A DNA stretch of 64,000 nucleotides from NCBI RefSeq assembly GCF_019112545.1, contig NW_025064906.1:515038-579037 (forward strand). Reading direction: 5' to 3'. Positions within the stretch are counted from its first letter, which is position 1, and every line of letters begins with the position of its first letter. Below the pieces are notes generated by a model that did not search any database, had not been told where the DNA came from, and worked only from the letters and a program-made list of their open reading frames with translations. Both the position numbers and the translations under genes were made by a program. This document shows, one piece after another, positions 45,541-55,942 of the stretch. Origin of the DNA: Guyanagaster necrorhizus (Eukaryota > Basidiomycota > Agaricomycetes > Agaricales > Physalacriaceae).

Positions 45541-47764
45541 GCATTAGAGGGAAGAAATGTAAACTCTGGGATGTAACTCATCCTCGGTATATCATTATTA
45601 GCATTTCAGTATTGCACTAGGAAGTTAATTGTGAGCAATGAGTATTTGGAGAACATTGCCAAGGAAAAGGCTCTGAGGGCTCGAATTCGGAATATTTGCT
45701 GGTATCTGACGCCAGTATTTTTTTTACCATGCCATCTACAGCTGCGCCAGATATGTAGTATCGTTATGAAGGAAATCGCGAAATCACGCGCCGCCTTTCT
45801 CCGTGAATATTTTTTGCTGGAGGTCGGGTTATGAAATGAGCAGTAAAGAATTTTGATTTATTCACAGACTGAGATGTAACGTATTGGAGGTTACGAAGAT
45901 ATGTGGTGAGAAAACGACGTGGACTTGGACGACTCCGAAAGCTGCGAATGGAACACCGAAGCAAATGCCTAATCCTGACCCGCTTCTTTCCTCTTTCACC
46001 ACCACCATGTCTTCTCCGATTTTCTGGTACCATCTCGTTCGTGCAAGTCCTCACTGTCGGTATTTCAGATATACCAGAACCTTCAAGATCTTAGCATGAT
46101 AGGATTTGTTTATGGCCCTAGAACAAAAGTGCGAGGTAGCTCATGGCTGTTTTTGTAACTGTGGCTGATCCTTTCTCAGAATGATGCAGAATCCTTTGGT
46201 CCACTATCACGGACGTCAAATATACCAACAGCAAAGTCTTACTCGAGGCCACAAAGCCCTTCCGAAGACAGTCATCGTGCTCCCTTGGAATCTCACTTGT
46301 TCTTATTTACCTCGGCATAGGCGAATCGAGAAACATGTGTGGTATATCGGTACACTTTTCACGAGGAGACTGTATTTTTGCGTGTCTTGAAAATATTGAA
46401 CAACCAAGAAAGATATGATTAGCATAGCGGAGAACATGATAGAGAGACACCGTAATTCAATGGTATGTTTTTCTTTCATCTTTCTCTAAGCTTTTGTTGA
46501 AGGTATTATTCAGAAGTTCGACTACCACTGGAAAAAAGAGATGTTTGCGGGGCCCGGTGATCTGGATGCGGTTGGTATCATTCGCGTACGTGATATCATT
46601 AATGAAAAATTGAGTATTTCTTCATGTCGTCGGACTCATAAGAGTGTAAAGATGTGCGACCCATCATCATGTCAATTTTACATCATCCTTTGCGAAGGAG
46701 TGACAGGATCTCCACGTTGCAGATATCGGTATTCCTAGGGGTTGAAACATGCAGGATAATATAAATATGCGAGCAGAGAAGACGGGGAAAGGGAATCTCT
46801 GAAGAGTCTCCAGAGTGACGGGTACCACGAGGACACTAGAATATATGAGTGAAGACCGGCGGCACAAAGAGGAAGCAGATGGCAAAAGAGATCGACAGCG
46901 AAGCAAGCCTCTAGTCGGAGTTGCTGTCAGATTCGTCGCATTTACACATGTAGGTAATTAAGGATATCACCATCTGTTTCTTTATCTCACCCTACTAGCA
47001 GTGACCCGTGCGATGCCCCGGTGATTTTTGGTTGAAGGTATAAATGATCACTGAGCAGAAATAGGTATCCTTGCATCTTGCACATAAAGTAAGAGGTTGA
47101 CTCGACACTGTAGTGCCACGCCTGCGACATCACGACCGCACACCCAACAAGACCCGAACACATGGCATACTCGCAAAACTCTCGACGGCCTTGGCCAATT
47201 GCAGAACCCACTCAATTAGCGCTGGACTTAGCCCAACACGGGGAACAAAAACACTTACTGTAGATGATAAGTCCTCGCTCATACCTTGCTATGGGCTTTC
47301 TGTGGAATGTCATTATTAGTGAGGGTCACAGTTCAGCAGTGATTATGGTTGAAGGCATCATCGACCCGTAGTCGACTCGTAATTGCAGAACCGACTCCGG
47401 AATCGGTTATGCAGATGCGCTCGATGATGGTTATACCCACGATTATCACCCCATAATCGACCAATCCTGATCCTCGCCATTATTAGTTCTGACGGCGTCT
47501 AGCATGCTGTTTACGCGAATACTTTGCACAGCCCATAGATTCAACCTCCGAGTTGCAACACCTGCCTGCCTTGATGCAAATACACCTTGATTCCGCAATC
47601 CTTTGACTGCAATCTAGAAATTGGGAAATAGTACGTATTGTTAAGCTATTTCGTTTCGAGTACTCAGTACGACGACCTTAGCACCATCTAGAATTATTGG
47701 CCTACTTTTGAGCGGTGTCAAGTCAATTTGGATTCACTTACGCTCCGTCTTTCCGAATTCATCG
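45413..47764. other. Intergenic region with duplicated fragments
   Basis: No complete gene is supported. The segment 46.40-46.74 kb (frame GIIQKFDYHWKKEMFAGPGD then LDAVGIIRVRDIINEKLSIS) recurs inverted at about 58.27-58.58 kb, in broken frames, so it belongs to the large mirrored arrangement. The rest, about 45.6-46.35 and 46.75-47.5 kb, holds short unrelated frames. Confidence 0.5.
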
Positions 47765-49752
47765 ATGAAGGATTCATCTCCTGATGCAATACCTGATTCT
47801 GACCAGAATGCCAACATAATTCCGCCTTCAGAGTCTGAAGGGGCGATACCTCATGCCAGTTCTACTGCAGAAGGTGAAGGCCCTGTCTTGGAGGTAACGA
47901 CACACTCGCCGCCCCACTTGAGCAGTGCAGAAACAGCTTCAGAACTCCTGAGCTGCGATTCTCATTTTGTATTCCCAAACCCTCAGGCCCAGGAGGTAAG
48001 CCGGTTAGCAAACAAACAGAGAAGAGTCTGTTAACATGTTTTCAGGACCTCACTTTCCCCGTAGTCACCATTTCTGCCTTCACTGAAACGGGCCAACAGG
48101 AGTCGTCGATCAAAGTTCCACTGCAACGATCGTACACCGGTGAAGAGTCCGTAATATCATCCTCCCTCGCCGACACTCCATGCGCTACCCTCGGTGTTAT
48201 GGGCCTCTTAGATCAACTGAACGCCACCCTCGGAACATCATATACCCTGGACACTCCATCCATGTCCTCCACTCTCGAAGACTGCATCATGAACAACTAC
48301 GACTTTGGCACTGCATATGGCCGTCTCCGCGCGGTATGGGGCACCGAAGACTGGAATGCCATCCAAGATGAGCTACGTTCACGTGAAGCTCGGGACCAGG
48401 AGATGCGACGAAAAGCACTTGTTGGTAACCAGATTGTCAACCCGGATTTGGGACCTCGACGGGTCTGGGATCTATACGCTAATCGGGTGGTGCCATGGTG
48501 GAGCAGTGGCGCGTTTCTATACCCGGTCTCGTGGTTAAGCGGTATGCGGACTCTTCGGCCGGTATCGCATGCGTGGATGGACGCGAAGGATCGCGTCCCC
48601 GTCTGGACGCCTATCAATGGGATGGAATGGCCCGTACCCATCCCAAAAGATGCCAGCCTTGACCTCATCCGCATCGAGATGCTGAATCTGGGAGCGGAAT
48701 ACACATGGTTGGATGTCCTCTGTTTGAGACAGGAGGGTGGGCCAAGGGAGGACCTGCGTGCAGAAGAGTGGAAGGTCGATGTGCCCACTATCGGACGTGT
48801 GTATGCGAATGCCAAAGTCGCGATCTACCTGAGTGGGCTGGGGCGGCCTTTTACTTTGAACGACGGTGACTTGGACAATGATCGCTGTTGGTTTAGACGC
48901 GCGTGGACACTACAGGAGATTGGCAAGGAGAGGATCATTGTCGGGGATACACCTGATGGACCGCTGCATGCGAAACCAATAGACAAGGATGGGAACTATG
49001 ATACTGAGATACTGACTAGGTTTCACAAGCAGCTGCGGTCCATCACCACTGTCCATCATCTGAGTTGGGGGCTGTTAATCTCCCTCGTGATGTTTGAGAT
49101 CCTGTCAGAGATGCAGAACCGGGTATCCACCAATCCTGTGGACAAAGTTGCGGGACTGGCATTCCCTCTGTTCCCCACGACGATACCGGCATATAGTGAG
49201 AGCGAATCTCTCGAAGATGCATGGACGGAATTAGTGAATGCAATGTCTGTGCGGAATCGGGGTGAGCTGTTCTTCTGGTATCCTGAACCAGGAGATACAG
49301 GCACGAAGTGGAGACCCTCTTGGGAGCAGGTCATGAAGGCGTCTTTGCCTGTGGGCAACTACTCCTGGATGAGAGTTGATTGGGATGGGGAGACGAATGA
49401 TAGCTGGTATGAAGGGCCCTGCATCGAAAAGGTATCTGTGCGAGGGTTGGCTGCGGGAGGTGCGGCAGAGATTGATCGATGTGGCGAGTTGATCATTAAA
49501 GATGCCAATGGGGCAGAACATACATTCGACATCATTGCACGCCACAAGTTCCCAATACCTGAAGATACATACACATTGCTTGGTACGAATCCAGGACTTC
49601 TCGGACTGATTCTGAAGCAATATTTGGTCGTCGGGCGAAGACTGTCTGACGAAAAGTTTGAGAAAGTGTCCGTGTTTGAAATGGTCGATAAAGAAGTATG
49701 GAGGCTGAAGCGTCTGGGTATTACTAAAAAGTGTCGGAATATTCTTATTTGA
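47765..49752 (+). CDS. HET-domain protein 2
   Basis: Two exons, 47765-47995 and 48046-49752, join in phase to 645 aa starting MKDSSPDAIPDSDQNANIIP. An in-frame upstream ATG at 47708 would add 19 residues, but the MKDSS start is shared with HET-3. HET core: VWDLYANRVVPWW (about 218-229), PVSHAWMD (about 249-256), YTWLDVLCLRQEGG (about 296-309) and CWFRRAWTLQEIG (about 358-370). The C-terminal region contains MQNRVSTNPVDKVAGLAFPL and HKFPIPEDTYTLLG. No transmembrane helix or NACHT/ANK partner domain is seen, so this is a stand-alone HET protein. It faces, across 1.8 kb, the minus-strand SH3 gene, and mirrors HET-3. Confidence 0.88.
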
Positions 49753-49999
49753 GGTGAGTACATATGTTGTGGCTGTTCTAGATTAGGACCGTTTCTCACC
49801 TCGAGTATACATCAGGCCCATTCATAGTTCGCTGCACATATATGATGGTGCATCCTATCCATTGAGTTACTCGCAAATGAAATATAATTAGCATTCTCCA
49901 CCATATGCATTCTTTTGCTATACACCAATGAAAATTGATGTCGCTACTCTTCCTACTCTTGCTAACTGATATGCAGAAACAGCATATTTGCGTTATAAA

Positions 50000-50835
50000 T
50001 TAAGAAGGTGTGTAGAAATTGGTGACGATAGTAAGACGCCAGGGTTATGGTGTTGATCCCTATCATCATAACAGCGACTCTCCCCCATCATTTCTTGCAG
50101 CCGCCTTCATCATGATCCAATGTCAACCACTGTCTATGACCAGGTCAATGATTTCAAGACATTTGATAAAATCAGGACACTTTCGGCAGGGATCGTTGTC
50201 GCCTGGTCGAAATGGGACTGGGTACCAGCAGCGGACACAGTTTAAGGATCGTGGCCTTGACAACTGACCAGTACTTCACCTGCTCAATCACAGGTAGTAG
50301 CGATACACCTGGTTCCTTCTGCTCTCCTCGAAAACATTAAAATGACAGACACAATCCCGGAAGGAGGCAGCCTCTACCAATGGAAAGCTTACGCCAAATT
50401 GAGACGGAGCGACTCATAGAATTTGCGATTTGTATGAGCCGACTTTGCATTTTCTGCTTCACAAAGTTAAAACTCTGGCTGCACTCAGGGACGACGCGTT
50501 ATGTCAGCATCTGCATTGTTCCCTTCTTGGTCCATTTCTGACTAGGATAAAAGGCGTAGCCTTCATTTGTAGGGGATTCGATGGTATGACGCGCAGCTCA
50601 AACTATTTTAGTTTTCCCGCGCGACTCTGAACAGGGCTCACAAGTACTTACCACTGCGATCTCCGCAGATTGAGATCGGCAAGGTTGCTCGTAGCTACAC
50701 GTGAAAGCTTCGCCTCGCCACTGCTCTCTTATTTGTCATCATACAAGTCTCGTGTACCCCAAGGTAGAACAGACTCGTGTCCAAAGTAAGAAGATGACTC
50801 TACCAGCCCTTGGCAGGGAACATTTGTGTCAAATA
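50000..50835. repeat. Repeat D, copy 1 (HET-SH3 intergenic segment)
   Basis: Non-coding segment present, on the reverse strand, at about 55.06-55.69 kb and again at 63.37-64.0 kb. The copy at 55.4 kb lacks about 300 bp in the middle that this copy and the 63-kb copy share (the part with aaatcgcaaattc and gagtcgctccgtctcaatt). Confidence 0.8.
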
Positions 50836-51411
50836 CGGTACGGTATGCTCTTTGCACGGTTTCAGTGATTGCATTGTCGGACGAGGAAGGTGCAATGACG
50901 GCGACAGTGAACAAGGGGGGGCGGGGGTGCTAGCATCAAGGTCACATATCACTAACACCAGCGGGAGAGGGGGCGATGCGCAACGTATTTTCGCCTGTCG
51001 TCGTTGTATCACGATGAAGGTCTCCGAGTCGGCAATTGCCTTTCGACCTCACGTCGATCGAGTGTAAGTGCGCTTCAGATCATCCAGGTCAAGCTGAAAG
51101 AACACGAGTCAATATAAATAATCGAGCGGGCCATCTTCGTACGTACCGATAGCTCGTCGGCGAAGGAAAAAAAAATATGCTGGAAGAGTCGATGTTGGTG
51201 AGACGCAAGGCGAGTACGCACGTCCTTATTGAGCGCCTGGTCGATCAGCTTCGGCGGCGCATCGAGGAAATGGATCTTCCTCCATCGATTCCGTCCGTTA
51301 GACTGTTGTCCGAACCTGAGATGAGGTTTTCGTTGTCCCAGCGGTCGCGATCCGCTTCATGGCTGTTTCGCGTCTGCAATGTCCACTCCTTCGCGACCAT
51401 CCGAGTCCAGG
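50836..51411. other. 576-bp insertion specific to the left arm
   Basis: The right arm passes directly from the text ...cgaacataaatg to ...gacacaaatgttccctgcc within about 50 bp (55018-55085); in the left arm these points are separated by about 580 bp. The inserted DNA has an 87-codon plus-strand frame (51177-51440: RKASTHVLIERLVDQLRRRI) with no recognised family. I see no terminal repeats that would define a transposon. Confidence 0.55.
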
Positions 51412-51532
51412 ATCATTTTTTATGTTCGAGGATAGTCTGAAGTACACGCACACAAATCTGATGGAGCAAAAAAGAAAGTCCTCGTTCAATGCAAATATAG
51501 TATAGAGTCAATAAATAAATAATACGATGCAA

Positions 51533-52359
51533 TTAGAATATTGCTCTAACCAGGCCACCACCGATAGCAGCACCAGCACCGAATCCTACACCTCCAGCTG
51601 CAGAGTGGGCCATCTAGACAACACATAAGAAAATCCCGACCCCTAAAATGAAAGACCCAACGCACCGTATTACCGTACTTGCCAAACTTGCTCTTCTTCC
51701 CATCCTGACCCGCGTCCTGCTGAAGGCCAACGGAGTTCGTACCTGCCCCGGGAGGTGGGGGGGCGTTGGCGCTTGAATGAGCAGCCATGAACGGCTTGTA
51801 CTCTTTCTTCTCTGTGGGAGCTGGAGGTACGGAGCGAACACCGGTCGGTGGGGTGAACGCAGGAGGTAGGGTCCGGGGAGCAGGCGCAGGCGTAGGTGCT
51901 GGTGCGATCTTCTCGACGTAGTTAGATGGGAAGAGAGCCCTACGGCCGCCATACTCCCCGAGCCACCAGTCGGCGTTGGTCTCTTCGACGATGGTAATGA
52001 TGTCCCCAGCTGCGAATGAGAGGTCGTCGTGGTCAGAGGCGTCGAGGTTGTATGCCCACAAAGCTTTGGCTTGCACGACCGCTGGTGCCGCTGGTGCTGG
52101 TGCTGGTGCTGGTGGGGGCAGGGAGGGCAACCTAAAGGGGGTCGAGCGAACAGGCGCCGGTGTCGAGTCCGTCGTTGATTGGAGAGAGGACAGTTTTCTC
52201 TGCAGACCGGCAGCATCTGCTTGGGTGACGTACCCGTTGGTGACAAGGAAGTCGATGTTCGAGGCCGTCTGCGAGGCGGTGTGAGTAAGGGCGAAAATGG
52301 CGGAAAGAACTCTTGTTTTTCTTCTCCCTCACTCTCCACTGTACGCAACATTCACTCAT
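51533..52359 (-). CDS. SH3-domain protein, left copy, possibly with a new first exon
   Basis: Same protein as the right copy from TASNIDFLVTNGYVTQADAA to the stop: Pro/Ala-rich linker, SH3 domain (ALWAYNLDASDHDDLSFAAG ... DWWLGEYGG ... ALFPSNYVEK) and a small C-terminal exon rich in glycine. The ancestral first codons (METTLL in the right copy) are missing, since homology stops at about 52285. An ATG at 52359 opens a 9-codon exon (MSECCVQWR, 52359-52333) ending at GTGAGG. A 64-nt intron with a CTCAC branch-like site ends at CGCAG (52269) and rejoins the ancestral frame exactly. The model 52359-52333, 52268-51666, 51613-51533 gives 236 aa. If this exon is not used, the copy is a 5'-truncated pseudogene. 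Confidence 0.6.
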
Positions 52360-54140
52360 TCGTTGATGCTAGGTGTGACGTAGAACCGGAATGTTGCGAA
52401 ACAGGTGCGGGAGGAAGTAAAGTGATAGTATGTGCTGGGAGAGGCATCACCGATGTTGGCAGCGCAATTGTACCATATGATACATGCGCTCTCTCCTTCT
52501 TGCTTCATTCCTCGCCAATGGAGATAGACAGAATTGAAGAATTGAACGTAACAATAAAGAAGCACCGCGCATGATGGTCAAATGGCTTTGGGAATCATTG
52601 GAAAAAGCGGAGGGATGGAATATTGATGAAGATGGTTTGAGCATCAAATTCCTCATGACACGCGTCGATATCTACCATCACGAGTGGGATGTAATGAAGA
52701 ATCTTGTTCGTCACAGAGATACGCTAGCGAAAATATCAGTCAGCTGGGACTAATCACAAAAACTAAAAGATACACACCGATGTCCCTAGGACTTGCATTC
52801 CGGGTAAATCGCTTTGATCCTGGTTACTCGCCGGATAATACATTGGAAGCTGCACACTCGAATTAGAAAAGAAACGGCAGATATTCTGGCTACGCACCAA
52901 GAACCTCTCTAGAAGGTAACGACATTGTCTACCGCCAAGTGCTTCATGTCAGCGGACAGGGTCTCTTCGTTGCTTGCTCATTATCGAAGGAGAAGGCCGT
53001 TATGGAAGCAGTGGTCTTGGTATAGACGCCCCGTCGTCATCGTGGTCAGAGGTCAAAGCCGATATCACACAGCCACCATCCACCTTTGCCTGTTACGATC
53101 ACCACGTCCGACAACGAAGAGGGATATTTGTTCTGGATCCATTACTCGAGTTGGAGACCTCCCTCGTTTCTGCCGTTGTCTGCGAAATTTTTTACTTCTC
53201 CCCGTGAGGCGGCGTAAAATGGAAGACCAGGCCTCGCTTTGTACCCTCGTCGCGCAAGTGACGGATGCATTTTCTCCTTCTCCTGCCCTCGTGTTGCCTT
53301 CAAGAAGCTAACGTACAGGCCTCGACGTGCGAATTACGACAAGTCAGTACTGGCCGTTAAAAGGCCAGCCAACCACAAATTACTCCTTCATCACAAACAA
53401 CGATGTCTGCTCGCACCGCTACTCCGTCTATCTTCGGCGCACCCAACGAGTCCGCCGAGTCTTCTGGTCGTGCCCTCGGCAGCCCCAACACTGGACTCGG
53501 AAGGGGTGGTGTCGGCAAGCAAAAGGAGGCTCTGAAGCTGCGCTTGGACCTCAACTTGGAGGTGGAGATCGCCATCCAGGCCAAGGTCAATGGTGATATC
53601 ACGCTTTCCCTCCTGTGAGGACACTGTTGGATTTTGCTTGACTTGGTCTGATGGATGTTTGTGTAGCGAGTGATTGAATGATCTCGACGGCTATTTTACA
53701 GTATGGATGTTCGTACATGCTACGGTACGTTCTTCACTCGTGGTTCGTGAATTTGATGCTCACTGACTCCTTAGGATGGTCAGTATTGGGTTCCGTACTG
53801 GACGGTAGAGAATGTCGCGTATATGGACTTGCGACGCTGTATTTTTTCTCTACCCCAATTCATTGCACTGTTCTATGCTTTCCTTTGGTATGAGTGAGCG
53901 AGTCCCTGTGAATTTGGTTTGTCGTGGTATAGCAAAGAGCAGTTGATAGACAACACCCTTTTTTCTAGGAGAGCTAGGTTGTTCGAGATTTCATATTTTT
54001 TAAAGGTTTAAGCTGCTGTTTCTTTACTTGTTCTAAGTTTCCTCGGCATCCAATTAGATTGCGTGATTTGAAGCCCGAGTTAGCCGGTCGGAAATGATGA
54101 AACGTTCACTGCCCTTCCCTGCTCTTTCACCACGACGACG
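52290..54140. other. Spacer at the centre of the quasi-palindrome
   Basis: Unique sequence of about 1.85 kb between the mirrored SH3 genes. Besides the 71-aa gene at 53403-53618 it holds only short overlapping frames (52571-52866 and 52925-53311) without motifs. It would form the loop if the arms paired. Confidence 0.6.
53403..53618 (+). CDS. Small conserved-looking protein, 71 aa
   Basis: A single exon, MSARTATPSIFGAPNESAES to ...GDITLSLL at 53618. The N-terminus is Ser/Gly/Pro-rich and disordered. The C-terminal half is a regular amphipathic stretch (KQKEALKLRLDLNLEVEIAI then QAKVNGDITLSLL), which I recall as typical of short basidiomycete orphan proteins. The ATG follows a cacaaacaacg leader (fungal Kozak-like A at -3), supporting the start. 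No signal peptide or membrane helix. Function unknown. It is single-copy in the window, at the centre of the mirrored arms. Confidence 0.6.
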   Translation: MSARTATPSIFGAPNESAESSGRALGSPNTGLGRGGVGKQKEALKLRLDLNLEVEIAIQAKVNGDITLSLL

Positions 54141-54912
54141 ATGGAGACGACCCTCCTCACTCACATCGTCTCACAGACGGCCTCGAACATCGACTTCCTT
54201 GTCACCAACGGGTACGTCACCCAAGCAGATGCTGCCGGTCTGCAGAGAAAACTGTCCTCTCTCCAATCAACGACGGACTCGACACCGGCGCCTGTTCGCT
54301 CGACCCCCTTTAGGTTGCCCTCCCTGCCCCCACCAGCACCAGCACCAGCACCAGCGGCACCAGCGGTCGTGCAAGCCAAAGCTTTGTGGGCATACAACCT
54401 CGACGCCTCTGACCACGACGACCTCTCATTCGCAGCTGGGGACATCATTACCATCGTCGAAGAGACCAACGCCGACTGGTGGCTCGGGGAGTATGGCGGC
54501 CGTAGGGCTCTCTTCCCATCTAACTACGTCGAGAAGATCGCACCAGCACCTACGCCTGCGCCTGCTCCCCGGACCCTACCTCCTGCGTTCACCCCACCGA
54601 CCGGTGTTCGCTCCGTACCTCCAGCTCCCACAGAGAAGAAAGAGTACAAGCCGTTCATGGCTGCTCATTCAAGCGCCAACGCCCCCCCACCTCCCGGGGC
54701 AGGTACGAACTCCGTTGGCCTTCAGCAGGACGCGGGTCAGGATGGGAAGAAGAGCAAGTTTGGCAAGTACGGTAATACGGTGCGTTGGGTCTTTCATTTT
54801 AGGGGTCGGGATTTTCTTATGTGTTGTCTAGATGGCCCACTCTGCAGCTGGAGGTGTAGGATTCGGTGCTGGGGCTGCTATCGGCGGTGGCCTGGTTAGA
54901 GCAATATTCTAA
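54141..54912 (+). CDS. SH3-domain protein (Lsb/Pin3-like architecture), complete copy
   Basis: Two exons, 54141-54779 and 54832-54912, give 239 aa. Layout: N-terminal helix (METTLLTHIVSQTASNIDFL, about 1-45), Pro/Ala-rich linker (PPPAPAPAPAAPAV), SH3 domain about 78-133 with the ALWAYN peptide-binding motif (81-86), the DWW tryptophans (112-114) and the ALFPSNYV end (123-130). A second Pro-rich region and a glycine/alanine-rich C-terminus (AAGGVGFGAGAAIGGGLV) follow. This resembles yeast Lsb1/Pin3 and related actin-patch SH3 proteins, which bind proline motifs of WASP-type partners. The start is preceded by acgacgacg and fits. It is nearly identical to the inverted copy at 51.5-52.3 kb. Confidence 0.88.
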
Positions 54913-55942
54913 TTGCATCGTATTATTTATTTATTGACTCTATACTATATTTGCATTGAACGAGGACTTTCTTTTTTGCTCCATCAGATTTGTGTGCGTG
55001 TACTTCAGACTATCCTCGAACATAAATGCCAAAGAATCGCTCTCTTGACCCACGAGGAACTTTTGGTCGGACACAAATGTTCCCTGCCAAGGGCCGGCAG
55101 AGCCATCTTCTTACTTTGGACACAAGTCTGTTCTGCCTTGGGTGCACGAGACTTGTATGATGACAAATAGGAGAGCAGTAGCGATGCGAAGCTTTCACGT
55201 GTAGCTACGAGCAACCTTGCCGATCTCAATCTGCAGGGATCGCAGTGGTAAGTACTTGTGAGACCTGTTCAGAGTCGCGCGGGAAAACTAAAATAGTTTG
55301 GGCTGCGCGTCATACCATCGAATCCCCTACAAATGAGGGCTACACCTTTTATCCTAGTCAGAAATGGACCAAGAAGGGAACAATACAAACGTTGACATAG
55401 TGCTGCAATTGAGCAGGTGAAGTACTGGTCAGTTGTCACGGCCACGATGCTTCAACTGTGTCCGCTGCTGGTACCCAGTCACAGTTTGAGCATGCGACGA
55501 CAATTCCCGCCGAAAGAATCCTGATTTTACGAAATGTCTTGGACTCATTGACCTCGTCATAGACAGTGGTTGACATTGGACCATGATGAAGGAGGCTCCA
55601 AGAAATGATGAGGGAGAGTCGCTGTTATGATGGTAGGGATCAACACCATAAGCCTGGCGTCTTACTATCGTCACCAATTTCTACACACCTTCTCCATTTA
55701 TAACACAAATATGCTGTTTCTGTGTATCAGTTAGCGAGAGCAGGAAGAGTAGCGAAACCAGTTTTCATTGGTGCGCAGCAAAAGCATGCAAACGGTGGAG
55801 AATGCTAATTATATTTCATTTGTGGGTACCTGAATGGATAGGATGTACCATCGTATATGTGCAATGAACTATGAATGACCTGATGTATACTCGAGGTGAG
55901 AAATGGTACTAATCTAGGACGGCCACAAAATATGTACTCACC
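54913..55942. repeat. Intergenic segment with repeat D, copy 2
   Basis: Non-coding DNA between the right SH3 gene and HET-3. From about 55.06 to 55.69 kb it matches repeat D on the opposite strand to copy 1, with the internal part missing. No supported gene lies here. Confidence 0.7.

Larger units (their letters stand above)
47500..52285. repeat. Left arm of the HET-SH3 quasi-palindrome
   Basis: This arm holds, left to right, HET-2 (+), a 0.8-kb non-coding segment (about 50.0-50.83 kb), a 576-bp insertion unique to this arm (50836-51411), and an SH3 gene (-). The same order is mirrored from about 58.15 to 54.15 kb. Identity by eye is near-perfect in the SH3 gene and clearly lower in the HET gene and intergenic parts. 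Confidence 0.9.

Noticed and set aside
54094..54831. 245-codon open frame on the plus strand, and its twin at 52351-51614 (-)
   Set aside because: It is the +1 shadow of the SH3 gene: Arg/Pro/Ser/Thr-rich with no domain, while the other frame encodes a perfect SH3 fold. Its identity in both arms was used only as evidence of nucleotide identity.
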